Origin: Synaphobranchus kaupii
Taxonomy: Eukaryota > Chordata > Actinopteri > Anguilliformes > Synaphobranchidae
Assembly (NCBI GenBank): GCA_029718625.1
Contig: CM056379.1
Coordinates: 65,375,626 to 65,439,625, forward strand
Direction: 5' to 3'
DNA: 64,000 nt
Positions 43,527 through 56,117 of this stretch are shown piece by piece; the first letter of the stretch is position 1, and every line of letters starts with the position of its first letter. Made by a program: the position numbers and the translations under genes. The notes beneath the pieces are model-generated. The model was given only the letters and a program-made list of their open reading frames with translations, had not been told where the DNA came from and did no database searches.

Positions 43527-43599
43527 GTGCCCTGCTGGGCTCAAACCCACAATCCACTGTGTGAGAGACTGCAGTTCTAACCACTAGGCCACAGTAGCT
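43527..43599 (-). pseudogene. tRNA-like relic (SINE head or tRNA pseudogene)
   Basis: On the minus strand the sequence has an A-box-like TGGCCTAGTGGTTAGA and a B-box-like GGGTTTGAGCCC at tRNA-like spacing. The acceptor arm pairs at only about 5 of 7 positions and the T and anticodon stems are poor, so it is not a working tRNA gene. Confidence 0.55.
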
Positions 43600-44800
43600 T
43601 CTTGGAAAGCATGAAGCCATTAGCTATATTAACATTAAAAAAACATTAGTATGAAGCGTTTTTATTGGACGATAAGCTTGATGAGCAGGTATACGGACCA
43701 TACCCTCAAAGAATAATTCTCCCCATTGGATAACATCGCGACGGAGTCAGGCAGTTTGGCAGGAAAAATGGGAAGAAGAAGAAGAAGCGGAAGAGGAAGG
43801 AGAAAAACGGCAAAATAACCCAAGTTTGGGGCTTTATTGTGTGGATGTGTGAAGTTGTATCTGAATGCTGTGTGGTTACATGAGGTCAGAACATACTGAA
43901 GTTAATGTTTTTAAGGGCTGAGAGTCTATGGTCATTGTGGTTACTTCTGTAGGAAACCCTGAAAAGTGCCAAACTCTCGGTGCTGTATAGGTATGGGGCA
44001 TGCCCCGCCAAGCCGTAACTTGGCGGATGGCGTATACCTGCCATCCCAATTTGTCAATGCCGGCGTTAATGCAAAGTTCATGGTATACGCTACAAGGTTA
44101 GAAACATAATTTAACTTAATATGACAGGCCCAGCTACTGTAGGGAAAGTTACTATAGGCCTACCATTTTATTAAACAATTTAGCTTAGCTATTAAGGGAA
44201 TTGTGTAATAAATACCGCAGCTTCACATCGCTGTCTTGGATTTGAAAGGGTGCAGGCTATCCCTGATATTGAACGTGAACGGCCTACAGTTGTAAGCAGC
44301 ACAAACTGGCATTTTGACTAAAACAAATGTAGCCTATCAACACCGAACAAAGTTAATGTGATCACTCTGGTCAAGGTGTCGGTGTCTGAACTAATCAGGA
44401 TTTTGAATTATATTATAACTTTTAAAAGAACAGGACCATACACACGTAATAAGCAGTTGTTTTACTTCTAGGCTAGAAAAGCTATTCCGAGGCACTCGTC
44501 TTTAGTTCTTAAGTTTTAAAAATGCCTTTTATTAATATCGCGGCATGCCCATAGCCTATAGCCTACATGAAGGTAGCCTACGCGTTTGGGCTTAGCCTAT
44601 AGGTTTTATAATCATGTAAGGGATGCTGGCGGAACAAATTAATGAAAAATTCCTTAATTCATTCATCAACACAAGCGACATCTGGCCACACTTTAATTAT
44701 GACAAATAACCTAAGAAAAGCTTAGTGCAGTTTTTCTTTCTGCCTGATTTTAACTTTCATTATCAAGGACCATAACGTAGGCTATATATAGGCTATAATT

Positions 44801-46113
44801 AAGCAATAAGGTACGAGACGCAGTACTATATTGTCAATATAGTCACAGTTAAAGGGTGTTGTTCGCGGAGGGCTTCCAAATAATTTGCTTGGGGTCCTTG
44901 CGTATGTCGTCAGATAATGACGTGTCGTATTTTGATTGCTGTAGACCTTTGAATGACACATTAAGAACTTAGCGTTCCTGCCGGTGCCAGTTTAAAAAGG
45001 AAAGCCGGTGTCATTTCAGCGAACGTCCTGCATAATATTAAACAGAACACATTGCAATTAATTTTAAAGGAATTATTGAATGTTACGGTCATATGTTGGG
45101 GGCTTAACGCTTAAGTTTGGCTTCTAAAATTCTAGGCTATACTAAACTGAATAATACTAAATAACAATAGCTGATCCACTGAAAATGTAGGCTACAACTG
45201 AAGCGGGATTAGCTATGCTTGTTTGAATTGCGGTGAGCTAGCTAGCTAGTAACGTTAGCTATCGGTTTTTAGAAGCCTAGCTCGCTAACTAACGTAGCGT
45301 GCTAGTTTACTGTGAACTGTAGCTAGTGGACTAGCTGCCATAAGCACTTTCGGTTGCTACTTGTTTTATGAAAGGTGCTATATAAATATGAAAAATATTG
45401 GGACGCACCCAGCTGTCTGTGTGCGGTCTTTGTATTTGGCGTGAAATGTAGGCTATTTGGCTGGCGTGCGAGCTAAGTTAATAAAACAGAGCCTGCGTAT
45501 GTAGGCTCACGTCAAAAGAGAGTTGGCAACCCAAGCCTACTGCTTTTTATATTATAATGGTGGGTAGCAGGTTTCATTAGCTAGACTATATGTCAATGTG
45601 TTTGCATACAGAGCCAAGAACAATGTGGGCTTGCAGTCCATTAAATTGTTCTCTCTTGTCTTGAACTCTGAGCTTCCAAATAAACTAATATGTCATGTTC
45701 AAGATCAGCCTGGCATGTCTCTCCCTGAAATCGTTAGCTAGCTATAGCTAATTATGACGAAATTGTTAATGTGTAGGCTAGAGCTCCGTTTCTTTCAGAA
45801 GTTCATGAAAAAAAAAATAGCAACCAAAATATAATATTTGTGAAGTAAAGAGAGAATTAGGAATGTAGCGTAGCCTACTTCCAAACAGAGCCATAGAAAG
45901 AGATCTGTAGGCTATGTATGGAGTGTATGACTCTGCTTCCAGTGCCTGATCACAAGTCCACAGCAATCCAAAATACGATACGTCATTATCTGACGACATA
46001 TGCAAGGACCCCGAGCAAATCGTTGAGCCAAGCAGATCGTTGACCGACACTGGCAACCCTTTAACTGTGACTATATTGACGATATTGTACAGCGTCGAGT
46101 TACCTTATTGCTT
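44801..46113. mobile_element. 1.3-kb inverted-repeat element
   Basis: AAGCAATAAGGTAC at the left pairs with TACCTTATTGCTT at the right. Arms of ~150 bp share CAATATAGTCACAGTTAAAG, GGTCCTTGC and GTCGTCAGATAATGACG. The interior holds AACGTTAGCTAGC-type words and the fragment GGGACGCACCC (about 45400). No credible transposase. Confidence 0.75.
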
Positions 46114-46489
46114 TTATAAAACGATTGACAGCTATATTGTAAATAATATATAAGGACAAGGCACACTTTCAATAAAAAAAATGTAATTAACGTATGAATT
46201 TAATTTCAGCAGCAGAGAAAATAGTCCCCAGTGTAGCTGTTGCCATACAACACAAAAACAAACAAAGCTAGGAATGGAATGCTAGCTAGCAAACGGACTA
46301 ATAGCTAGCGTTATGTGCTAATAACATAACATAATAATAATAATATAATGTAATAGTTATAACATTAGCTAAAACAGTTATCTATAGCCTATAAAGCCTA
46401 TACAGATGTGAAATAACGTTAACTTGCTTTCACACAACCAGTCGGTAGGCTATGTTTCTCACGTTAACTTAGGCTATGTTTCTCATGTT

Positions 46490-46537
46490 ATTCTCACTGG
46501 AGAGCCATAGATTCGTCTATGGCTCTCCAGTGAGAAT
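46490..46537. repeat. Perfect 22-bp-stem hairpin with TTCG loop
   Basis: ATTCTCACTGGAGAGCCATAGA (46490-46511) is exactly complementary to 46516-46537, with loop TTCG. Neither neighbouring base pairs, so the stem ends sharply. It is shorter than a normal microRNA precursor. Confidence 0.95.
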
Positions 46538-48105
46538 GTCACTCCACCGTTAATTTCCTTTCCAGTGGATTTGGTTTCCAGTAGCTTTCGATTTTATGTC
46601 CACTCACGGACATGATTTCTCTAGCCACCAGCCCAGCATCAGAAAGTTTTTGCTGCGGACGTGCGGAGTGATATTAATTTAAACGTCCAGGTAAACAGGT
46701 GTATTATTGCATCATAGGGGTACTATATGAGCTCGGGAAGCGCTTGGATGGTTGCTATGGCAACTGCACCGGCCGCCATGTTGGGAGTATGATATAGCGT
46801 TAGCCAAGTATAGTCTATATAATGTAGGCTGAAACGAAAGTTGCTTTTCTTTACTTTGCTAGCTGTCGTTAACGTTACTTTACTCAACTGTGGATGCATA
46901 CCAACAACATGTGTCAACCCATACAGTTTTCCCGTATAAAACACGGTTTTTCAAATGTATACGGGCGTATAAGGTTATGATACGGGAAATCTACTCTAAT
47001 ACGTTTTTTCCCCAAACGTTTTCCAACATAATTCAATCACAGAAATCACATTTTCTTTCTCCTTTTCTTTGGGGTCAGTCATGTGGGGTGTCTCTGTGAC
47101 TGTTCAACTGTTTTAAAATGAGCACCTTGCTGAATTTGTAGCCGATGTAGCGACACAGTCATTATTATGTGTGAAGCTAAATAGCCTACAGGAACATATA
47201 GCCTATTAAATAAATTTGAATCAGACAAATAACTGTGGTGGCTAGTGATTTTAATATAGGAATAGAGAGATAATGTTCTATACGGTTTTTGGTGAATTTA
47301 TGCAGTTTTGTCCTATGCAAGTTGTTTCCATCACGTCTCCGGTGTCTGTGTAGCCTACTTAACGTAGCCTAGGCTACTACTGCGGTAGATGAGTAGGCTA
47401 GCTGTTGGACCCAGCCGTTCGTGAACTGTTCGTGCGCTTCCGAGGTACCGGCTGCTGAAGGCAATCTCTGACCGCCTCCCGTCATAGGCTGAGATGCGTC
47501 CCTATCCCTGACTGCCCCCTGCATCCAAAAGCATGTTTTACACACAATCTGGCTGATTTGCCTTAAAATGTTGTAGCGATCCATCAGAATTAATACACAC
47601 ACAGTTAACGTTACAGATCTGCGAATAAACGGTTTATTTAACGCGTTTGTTTACTAAAGAAACCCGCTCTTTTTAAGGGAAACGGGTAGAAGATTAATGA
47701 ATTACTTGACTCAGACACGGGTCCAGAGCATAGACTGTATAAAAATATGGACAAAGCCACTGTGACGTCACCCATTGCCTTTCCACGGCCTCGTAAAAAC
47801 TGAATTGAAGCTCGGAAGTCTTTTTCGCCGGCCGTTTGTACAATCTGCGCCTGCTCCGTGGAGCCGAAGTGACCTTGGCTTGGCGCAGGGTCAACCGGAT
47901 ATGGCCCGGGCACAGTATGATTGACAGTTCGGAGTGGAGAAGCCACAGAACTATAAAGCCCACAGAACTATTCACAACTTTCCCGAACTCTGACCTTTCC
48001 CATGATTCATAGCGGAAGCCAGTTTCTTCCGTCCGGTCTACTGCGTTTACGTTTGTAGCTAGCTAACTGCTAAATAAATGTATATGAAGACGAACATTAT
48101 TTAAA
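46538..48105. other. Intergenic region upstream of 48106
   Basis: Contains the block TATAAAAATATGGACAAAGC followed by CACTGTGACGTCACCC (about 47737-47770), which resembles a common fish repeat and also a TATA box with a CRE-like site. I cannot decide between promoter and repeat. The rest shows nothing I can name. Confidence 0.4.
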
Positions 48106-48364
48106 ATGGCCACATTTCGCAGATGGTTACATGGATCGGATTATCTAACAAGTACTGGCGATAATACGGTGAAAGTGTCGCATCCGTCTACACTAACGGA
48201 ATGGGTAGACGATATGAAACAATGGCCCGACGTTAGCTACGTTGACTACTACTTCATTCTTAGTGAGGGCGTTGATGGCGAGGAACTTAGAAATTACAAA
48301 AGCACAGAGGCTTATAATTATCTACATAGCAATAAAATCGGCAAAGTATTGTGTAAAAAAGTCT
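48106..48364 (+). CDS. Putative first exon, transposon-linked YqaJ/SWIM-type protein
   Basis: ATG in the context TAAAATGG opens MATFRRWLHGSDYLTSTGDN, then TVKVSHPSTLTEWVDDMKQW, PDVSYVDYYF and STEAYNYLHSNKIGKVLCKK. The WPDVSYxDxY...KSxEAYNY pattern resembles the N-terminus of fish proteins that continue with SWIM and YqaJ-like nuclease domains, often repeat-associated. AAGTCT|GTGAGT at 48365 is a good donor. I found no second exon in the window; a MITE begins 236 bases later. Function unproven; could be a dead copy. Confidence 0.45.
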
Positions 48365-48600
48365 GTGAGTTTACTTTCTTCTCTTGTTTTCGCCTCGTCC
48401 TTGGGGATTGAATGTAGCGCGTAGGGTGCCGGACAACAACATGTCTTGCGAGTCTGTGTTGAAAACAGGCTCCATTCATAAAATCTTTAAGTTTTCGCGA
48501 GTTAATTGTGCACCCCGACAACGGCACATGTTGAGCCCGAAGACATTATCTAGCTATCTTGTGACTGAGAACGGTACACTTGGCATAAAAGTAAACGTTA

Positions 48601-49397
48601 GGCTGGCTTTAAACGGTGAAACTTTCACGCAACTTTAGTTGCTTGAAACTTAGGTGAAACTAAGTTCCAATTCAGTTGCATGGTGTAAAGCCCTCTGCAA
48701 CGCACTTGAAACTTGTCTGAAACTCAGCCGCAACAGTTGCAAAACTCTCAGCTTTGTTGACAACTTGTCAGATGATGTCGTCAAACTACCAATTCCACAC
48801 ACCCTTTTATGAATGGTAACCATAGCAACACCAACAGCTGATTAATAAAGCCGGCACATAACGCTAAATCCGCTGATTTAAAAAGTTTGTATTCGTTAAA
48901 TATCTTAGTTACAACAACTATAATCTAGCAAAGCAATTTTGTGGTTAGAGGTGCAGTATTTATTCAGTTTGTAAATATGAATGTAACATAGTAGGGCTTT
49001 ACCTAATGTAACATTAACGTTAGCTAACGTGAGCAACGCTGGTTGCGAATGCGAGCAAGTTTCCTCGCATAATCTGTGTATTAAAAACATTTTATCCAGC
49101 GAAATGTCTTAGATATGACAAATTACATCTAATAGTATCAAACTCTGTATCTATAGTAGCCTATTTTTTCAGATGTTTTCCCACTTGAAATAATCTAGCG
49201 AGAAAACAATATGACAGATGAAAATAAATTACCAATCTAGCAAGCAAATCTTAGTGAAATAAACTATTAAATCGTTGCATGGGACTGATTATTTTTTTAA
49301 TTGCTTCGTGTAACTGTCAAGTTGCATGGAAATTATGTTGCATGCAATTTGCAACCTGCAACTAGTTGCGTGAAAGTTTCACCGTGTAAAGCCAGCC
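48601..49397. mobile_element. Harbinger-like MITE, 797 bp
   Basis: Ends GGCTGGCTTTAAACGGTGAA and TTCACCGTGTAAAGCCAGCC are inverted repeats with one mismatch, flanked by TTA on both sides (48598-48600 and 49398-49400). Three-base TTA/TWA duplications are typical of PIF/Harbinger. The subterminal sequence is dense in GTTGCNNGAAAC-type words. No ORF. Confidence 0.82.
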
Positions 49398-49400
49398 TTA

Positions 49401-51559
49401 GCTACATTTTGGTCGGCGAAAGCGTTGGGTAAACCGGAAAGGAATAACCGGCAACCTCTGGCGTCCCGGAAGTGTCGAGTGTCATGACGACACCCATTGT
49501 CTCTTGCAGGAAAGTGGTGAATATAAAGCCCATGACCTGACCAAACCCACCATTTTGCAAAATAAACTCGCGGTAAACTTCCTTAAGTTGCTAATGTTTT
49601 ATAATATAACATTTAATTTTATCCTCGATTTTACTGTGTCATTTATTCGCATTGAATGTGTGGTATTCGTCACATGATTAACGTTCATTCAGTTATCTTC
49701 AATTTATATTCAGCTAACATCAGCTAATTTGATTAGCTAGATAGCATACCAGCTGAGCTCGGTAGCCAATCTAGACGCAATGCATCACCACTATTGCTAA
49801 CCGCTAATTAACTCGACTGTGGCAGAGCTGTCTGTCATGGTTTGCCGCAGCATGAAACCCCGTTCTGAAAACTCTTCCAGATAAAGTGGGGATTAAGGTT
49901 AGTGGGTTCACACGCTAGCTAAAAGCACAGTAGCTACATCGTAGCTGGCATTAACTTTCATCTGCATCCTGTAACCTAATCACAAACATTGCAAACATTT
50001 ACAAACGCAGACTCCGTATTCTTTTCCGATAAATTATTGTTTTTATTTTAAACATCCCCGTATTGAGTCAGTACAAACATACCGCTAACACGTTGGCTCT
50101 ATTCCCCGCACATTTTCGTAATTTTTGGCACCTAAAATGATCCAGGTGTAGAAATGTCCGGTTAGATTTCTAGCTAGAGCAGCTGGCAATCACTGAGTAT
50201 TGAGTGACTGAGTATTTTGACCACATTGCTGCCATTGACTTACATGGGGAAAGACCTATACTGGAGCCAACCGCAGTGGCGCTAGTGAGCAACAGCACAA
50301 TGGCCGCTCCCAGCCCAACCAGGAAGTGAGCTTCAAAACGAAAGCCCAGTCTTGGCCCCTTGGTGTCTCCCTGTCCCAAGCATAAAAATATGTCCCGCCC
50401 CTCCGAGTGAGGGCAGTGAGAACCATATAGAACCTATCTATGCCAGTGATCCTAGGACTCAACCTGTCCCTCTGATTGGTCCTGAACAAATGTTAATACC
50501 CTGTCCAAACGACACAATATTTAAAAGAATCAGCACATGCACAGGCATTAGATGAAGGAAAGGCACCTATTGCAATTACATTTTTTTGTGGGAAACATTT
50601 ATTGACTGAGTATTTTGACCACATTGCTGCCATTGACTTGGTGAAAGACCTATACTGGAGGAAGAAATCTTCTCATTATGATCAAAATATTTGATGGTTT
50701 ATAAAAACCATGTTTCTATAAACATTAATGGGACTCTAAAATATGGTTTATCACACACACTACAACATCTGCATCAATTAAACAATTATTAGTGATTGAA
50801 TATATGATGTATGGTAATATATTACTGAGTGAATAAATGTTTAATACATTAATGAATGGAAAAATATTAGCAGGACAGCTTTTTATTTCATTCACTAACG
50901 TTAGCTAGATCACCGTCTGGGAACTGTCCGACTTGACAGCATTCACACCACACTTGTCCTGGGTCCTCCTTTCACACAAGACTCGGGTCGGCAAGTTTAC
51001 TTCTTTAAGTTACACCTTCCTATTTTTTCCTGCTAATACAGCTAGTTCGGTAGCCAGCTGGCTAACAGATACAATGTAGCATAGTTTGCCATTACGCCGG
51101 CTTGCTTAACCCAGTAACGTTATGTTAACTCCTGAATCGATAGCCCAAGTGATGTACTCCAAATCTTGCAAATGCTTTTAACGTTATGTAAAAACCGTCA
51201 CAAAACGTTTGGAGTAACGTTAACGTATGATTTGTTATTGAATAGGCTATTCACTGTAACATATTTACTTGTAACAACTCCTTATTGCGTGAATCTAGCT
51301 GTGTATGGTTGCTTCGGTGTGAAAAGGGTATTAGTAACTTAACGTCAACTGTTAGGCTAGGTAACTTGTAAGGTTAAAGTTTTCAGCCATCACTACCTAG
51401 CACACGCCGATTATTAATGATACACGACAAATTCGACCTTGAGTATTTTGTTAAGTTATCGTATACATCATCTATCCACAAACAACATACTGTTAACTTA
51501 CAGTTTACGTACTCACATTTGTACATGAATGTCCCTCCGTCCATCTTCGGTCCTCTCGT
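49401..51559. other. Intergenic with small repeats
   Basis: GAGTATTTTGACCACATTGC plus TGCCATTGACTT occurs twice (about 50210 and 50610). The 20-mer CCCAGTCTTGGCCCCTTGGT occurs at 50345-50364 and again at 51826-51845. No gene recognised. Confidence 0.5.
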
Positions 51560-51825
51560 TATGTCGTGTATTCTGTGAATCTGTGTTGTTCGCCTCGTTC
51601 AAATCGCGGGAATGTACGAGCAGAGGCGTAGCATTGCATTGTGGTATTTTTTTGCATTAATAGTGTACATGCTTTGTACCCTACATTTTGTGGTGCATTG
51701 TGGGGGATATTGAGTGCACTATATAGGGTGTCACATTTGACATTTTGAATTCGGACACCATACAAAATGGCCGATACCCTAAATAGTGCACTATATAGTG
51801 AATAGGGAGCGATTTCGGACACAGC
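51560..51825. mobile_element. Probable hAT-type MITE remnant
   Basis: Right end reads GGGAGCGATTTCGGACACAGC, the classic end of many fish hAT-type MITEs, preceded by repeated AGTGCACTATATAG. The left end was not located with certainty. Confidence 0.45.
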
Positions 51826-52131
51826 CCCAGTCTTGGCCCCTTGGTCCAGAGGGAGAGTATACTCCCAACATGGCGGCTGGTCTAGAATGCAACGCTTGTG
51901 ACGTCAGCATTCCGAGCTCTAATAGACACAGCTTTTAACGCCTCTCAACCAATCATAATGCATGGTCAGAATTACCCGTTTTATAAAGTAGGCTAATTAC
52001 CGAAATAGCTATTCCACCATATTCAGCTTAATCATAGGCTAATCGTTTTAATATATCTTTGACATAGACTAGAATTACGTCCTCAATGTGAAGCTTAAGC
52101 GACAGATTTAAAAATGAGGAATCATTCAATT

Positions 52132-55103
52132 TAGGGCTGAGCCGGATGCCATTTTTTACACTTCGAAGTGTTGTTGGCAATTTTCCCCGAAGCTCCCAAG
52201 CTTCGTTTTAATAATAATCTATTAAAAATATTTTTTTTTTAGTCTTTGAAAACAATGTTACGATACATCCAGTAGAGGGCGCGCTTACATCTATTTCAGT
52301 AATATGCGCATAAAGAAAGAAACAAGTGTTTTTTTTTATTGAAACAACAAAGTATTAAATTGAAGTGGAACAGAAGTTCAGGACATGAAACATAGGCCTA
52401 AATAAATTTAAAAGATAAATATAAGCCGCAGTCTTCACAGTTATGTGCAGGCCTATAAACTCTCAGGGCCCTATCTTGGCGATCTTGGCGCTTAGTCTAA
52501 GTGCATGGCGTAAAGTCCATTTTGGGCGTGTCCAAGTCCACTTTTGCTATTTTAACGGCGTGTTTTTTTGGCGCTAAGCACGGCGCAAGGTGCAACTGGG
52601 CTGAACCTAGTCGCTTCATTAATTATAGGTGTCTTGGGCGTGACATGCAATAAACCAATCAAAATGTCATATCCCATTCCCTTTAAAAGCCTGCTTTTCC
52701 ACCTTGGCGGATTGCTTGATGGCGAAACAGACATGCTCGTGCGTGTTTAGTGTGATCAAGGAATAGGCTAAATGGAGTATGATCAATATTATTCGGACTA
52801 ACCATTAGCCTATGAGTTCCCGGTAATTCCAGACAGGGCTGTTATTTTACAAAATATATGCGGTTAAATTTCGTTAAAAGGACCTGCAACAGTTGAGAAT
52901 AAGCTATCAATGGCTTCAGTCTCACCTTAGAAAACGCCAAATTAGCCTGCTTGTTCAGCGAATTTCGTTTGATTATGCAATGGAAGTGTCAAACATCAAT
53001 TCCAAGAGGCTGTTCTCATGGAGTTCTCGAAGTTCAAGCTTCATCCAAAGTTCATTAGGCTACCTGCATAGTAGGCTAATATTGATTAATAACATACATA
53101 CCGTTATTTTGCCTTAATGATGACACTAAATAGCCTACAATAAAGCTGTCAGGTTCGCAACCCATATGTTCACGCATATTTCCCCTTGTTTAATAATGTC
53201 CTGTTTATGGACCAACCTGTTTTACTCGTAGAGTAATCCTTTAAAACAATCCACTTTCCCAGGAAGACCGTGAAACGTGCGACTTACAGCAGGGGAAACA
53301 GAGAACATGCAGTGCACGTGCAGAGAATGGCATTAAAATTAATTGTGAATTAATTGTGTAACGTGCTGCAAATTTGTTTTAGTTTCTAATTAGACGCTTA
53401 GTTCTCTTTAAAATCGTTTTGTTCAGTTATGGAATAACGGGTGAAATCAGCTGGGTTTTAAATGGTGAGAGTATGGAAACCTGGTCACTGTAATTTAAAA
53501 AATATGAAGGGCGAAGAATAGCTAAGGTTACAATTTAGTTAACATGGTGACATCTCCGTTTTTTAACCATAGGCTATTGAAAAAAACCTTATGCACAGCG
53601 AATCCGCTGTAGCCTAGGCTATTTGAAAAACAATAAATGCAATATTCACTGGACAAGGTTTTGAACTTTTTTCAGTCACAAACAATTCTATTTACTTACA
53701 GGCTGTATTCATAGATAAACAGAGCTGTATTGTAATGACATCTGAAGCGCAATTTCAGAACTTAAATGTCCGTCTATTGCCGTGCGCGAGTTTTCCATTG
53801 AATGACAATTCACGCATTAGGTGTAAATGACAATTTGCGCATTAGGCTTGATATAGGTGTTATCAGCTGCTTTTTAATGGATAGCCATTGTCCCGTACCA
53901 TCGCACATCGCCTGGATGTTGATGGAGTGGGCTGAAAGCAATTTAATGTGCATGGCATCCCCCTTCGCTGAGGGAAAGGTAGGCTATGGACCCTTTTATT
54001 ATTATGTATTTTTTTATATAGGCTACACAATAATACTATTTCACATTGTAATCTTGATTTTTTAATCATGCTTGTGCACGCCCCTGTGTGTAACAGACAG
54101 GAGGGTACGCGCATTGTGCACACGCCTTTGTAGACGCACTTATATGCGCCGTTAAAATAACATGTATACAACTGCGACATGACTTTAGACCAGGTTAGTG
54201 GTGGTTCTAGCGCAAGCGCTTTCTGCTGGCTCAAGATAGCAATACGCCAAAAAGAATCCTGGCCACTCCTCATCTTAAGACCAACACGCCAAAACGGCGC
54301 AAGAGTACATGCTAGTTAAACGGCGTGAGCGTTAGGCGTTATAATAAACCTACCGCCGGGTGTAAGATAGCAAAGACACTTGCATTTGGGTTAGCGCCGC
54401 TTTGCGCCAGGTGTAAGATAGGGCCCTCAGACTTCACGTAGCCTACATACTGCGTATGGTATGGGGGAAAATGTCTAAAGCCGAGTGTAGGCTATTCCCA
54501 TATAAAATTGTGCAATATGTAATAGGTTGTCATGCTATCCTAGCCTAGGCTATATCATGAAATGAAAGTCTAGTCAGATAGGCTAGCTAATGCTAATGTT
54601 GCTAGGCTATTACTCTGACGAAGATATAGCCTATAAATTAGGCTAGCCTACTTACATTTTTCAAATGGTTTGTCAAATTCGTAGTTCCACCATGGTACAC
54701 CAATTTCTGCTGGCATATTTGATATTTGACATTCTTTTTTGGATTGTCAGCGGTAATATTAAAATGTTTCCACACAGCTGACTTCTTTGACATCTTGTAA
54801 CTTCACCTCAGGCTTTGGGCAACAGCGTAGCGAATGTGGAGACAAGTCCTGGTAGGCTGAACCACGCTAGCAGGCAGCGCATCCCTTGTACGTTCGATAA
54901 ACTTCCAGGCGATTCAAAGCTCAATCAGTATAGAATAAACACTTATGTTGACAAACATCCTGTGAACCATCCATTTTCTTCTTCTTTTTTTGTTGTTGTT
55001 TTTTTTGAGGAAAATATACGAACTATTCGAATCTGAATTTAGGATCCGAATCACAATCCAATGAACGAAGTTTCGGAGCTCCGAAGCATTCGGCTCAGCC
55101 CTA
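52132..55103. mobile_element. hAT element, non-autonomous, with perfect 8-bp target duplication
   Basis: TAGGGCTGAGCCG at the left and CGGCTCAGCCCTA at the right are perfect inverted repeats. They are flanked by identical octamers ATTCAATT (52124-52131 and 55104-55111). This is the hAT signature. It contains another complete element (52466-54427). The remaining ~1 kb has CGAAGC-rich subterminal words and no transposase. Confidence 0.9.
52466..54427. mobile_element. GGGCCCTATCTT repeat, complete copy nested in hAT
   Basis: GGGCCCTATCTT and AAGATAGGGCCCT form inverted ends. CTCAG occurs at both edges (52462-52466 and 54426-54430) and may be the target duplication or part of the ends. Collinear with 11994-13910. 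Interior contains GCGCC/GGCGC-rich subterminal words near both ends but no transposase frame. Superfamily unassigned. Confidence 0.82.
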
Positions 55104-55111
55104 ATTCAATT

Positions 55112-56117
55112 GTGTATTTCATTCCATTTATTAATTTACTGAAGTTCCCGGGGGACGGGAAAATATAAGTTATTCTATTCTATTGTATTTATATAATTCA
55201 ACTGAATACATGGATAGGCTGTAAATAAACGATTTTTAATAATGCAACGATTATAAATAGGCTAGCTAAATAAATGATGCAATCAAGTCCAAATGTTGTT
55301 TCATTTCAATTTACTCATATATTTTTCATCTCAATAGCATAGTATAGCTACATGCTCTCTTAACTTTCTGCCATAAGCGCACCTTACAATAGCACCTTAC
55401 AAGACGTATGGCTTCTCTTTCCTAACACTGTGCATTTCGTTATACAGATCTCCAGAACCACATTATGTCATTAACCAACTCAGACATGCACACTTGCCAA
55501 CTACGGCACGAAAATGTGATGTAGGCCAAAATAAATAATACAAAAGAAATCGTATCTTTGTCTGTGTGGTAAGAACAAAAAAAAATTTACTTCGGAAAAA
55601 TAAGTGATTTTTTAAAGAAATATAATGTACAGTTAACATCATTATTTTAGTGGAAATATTTTAAATTTGCTGTCAAATTAAAAATTAGAATGGAGTCCAA
55701 TGGGAAAACTGCGCTTTTTGAGCGCAAATCATCGATATCAGCAGAGGGCGACATTATATCTGGTGCTGTGGTTCAGAGCCGAAAGCTGGCCCCGCTGAGA
55801 CAGTGGGTGTACATACTCTTTAAGAACTATAAATGGAAACAGGTTGTGTACAGAGTTATATCCAGGGTGGGAAATTAACTTTCTGACCTACCAGCCGATG
55901 CTAAATTTTACCAGCCACCCCAAAATTTTACCAGACACTTTCAAAAAAGATATTTTTTAAATTACACTAAAATAACGTTTCAGATACATTATAGAAAATG
56001 CATACTCCTGTTTATAGCTCTAATATAATCGTATTTATTATATCATGTATTACAGGTCAGTCAAACATTGTGTATAAATGTATTACATGGCCTACATTTC
56101 ATATGTACCTAAGTACA
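55112..56117. other. Intergenic, no feature recognised
   Basis: AT-rich. A short GC-richer frame at 55690-55878 starts MESNGKTALFERKSSISAEG but has no motif I recognise. Confidence 0.4.

Noticed and set aside
43527..43599. Functional tRNA gene
   Set aside because: Box A and B are recognisable, but acceptor, T and anticodon stems pair poorly.
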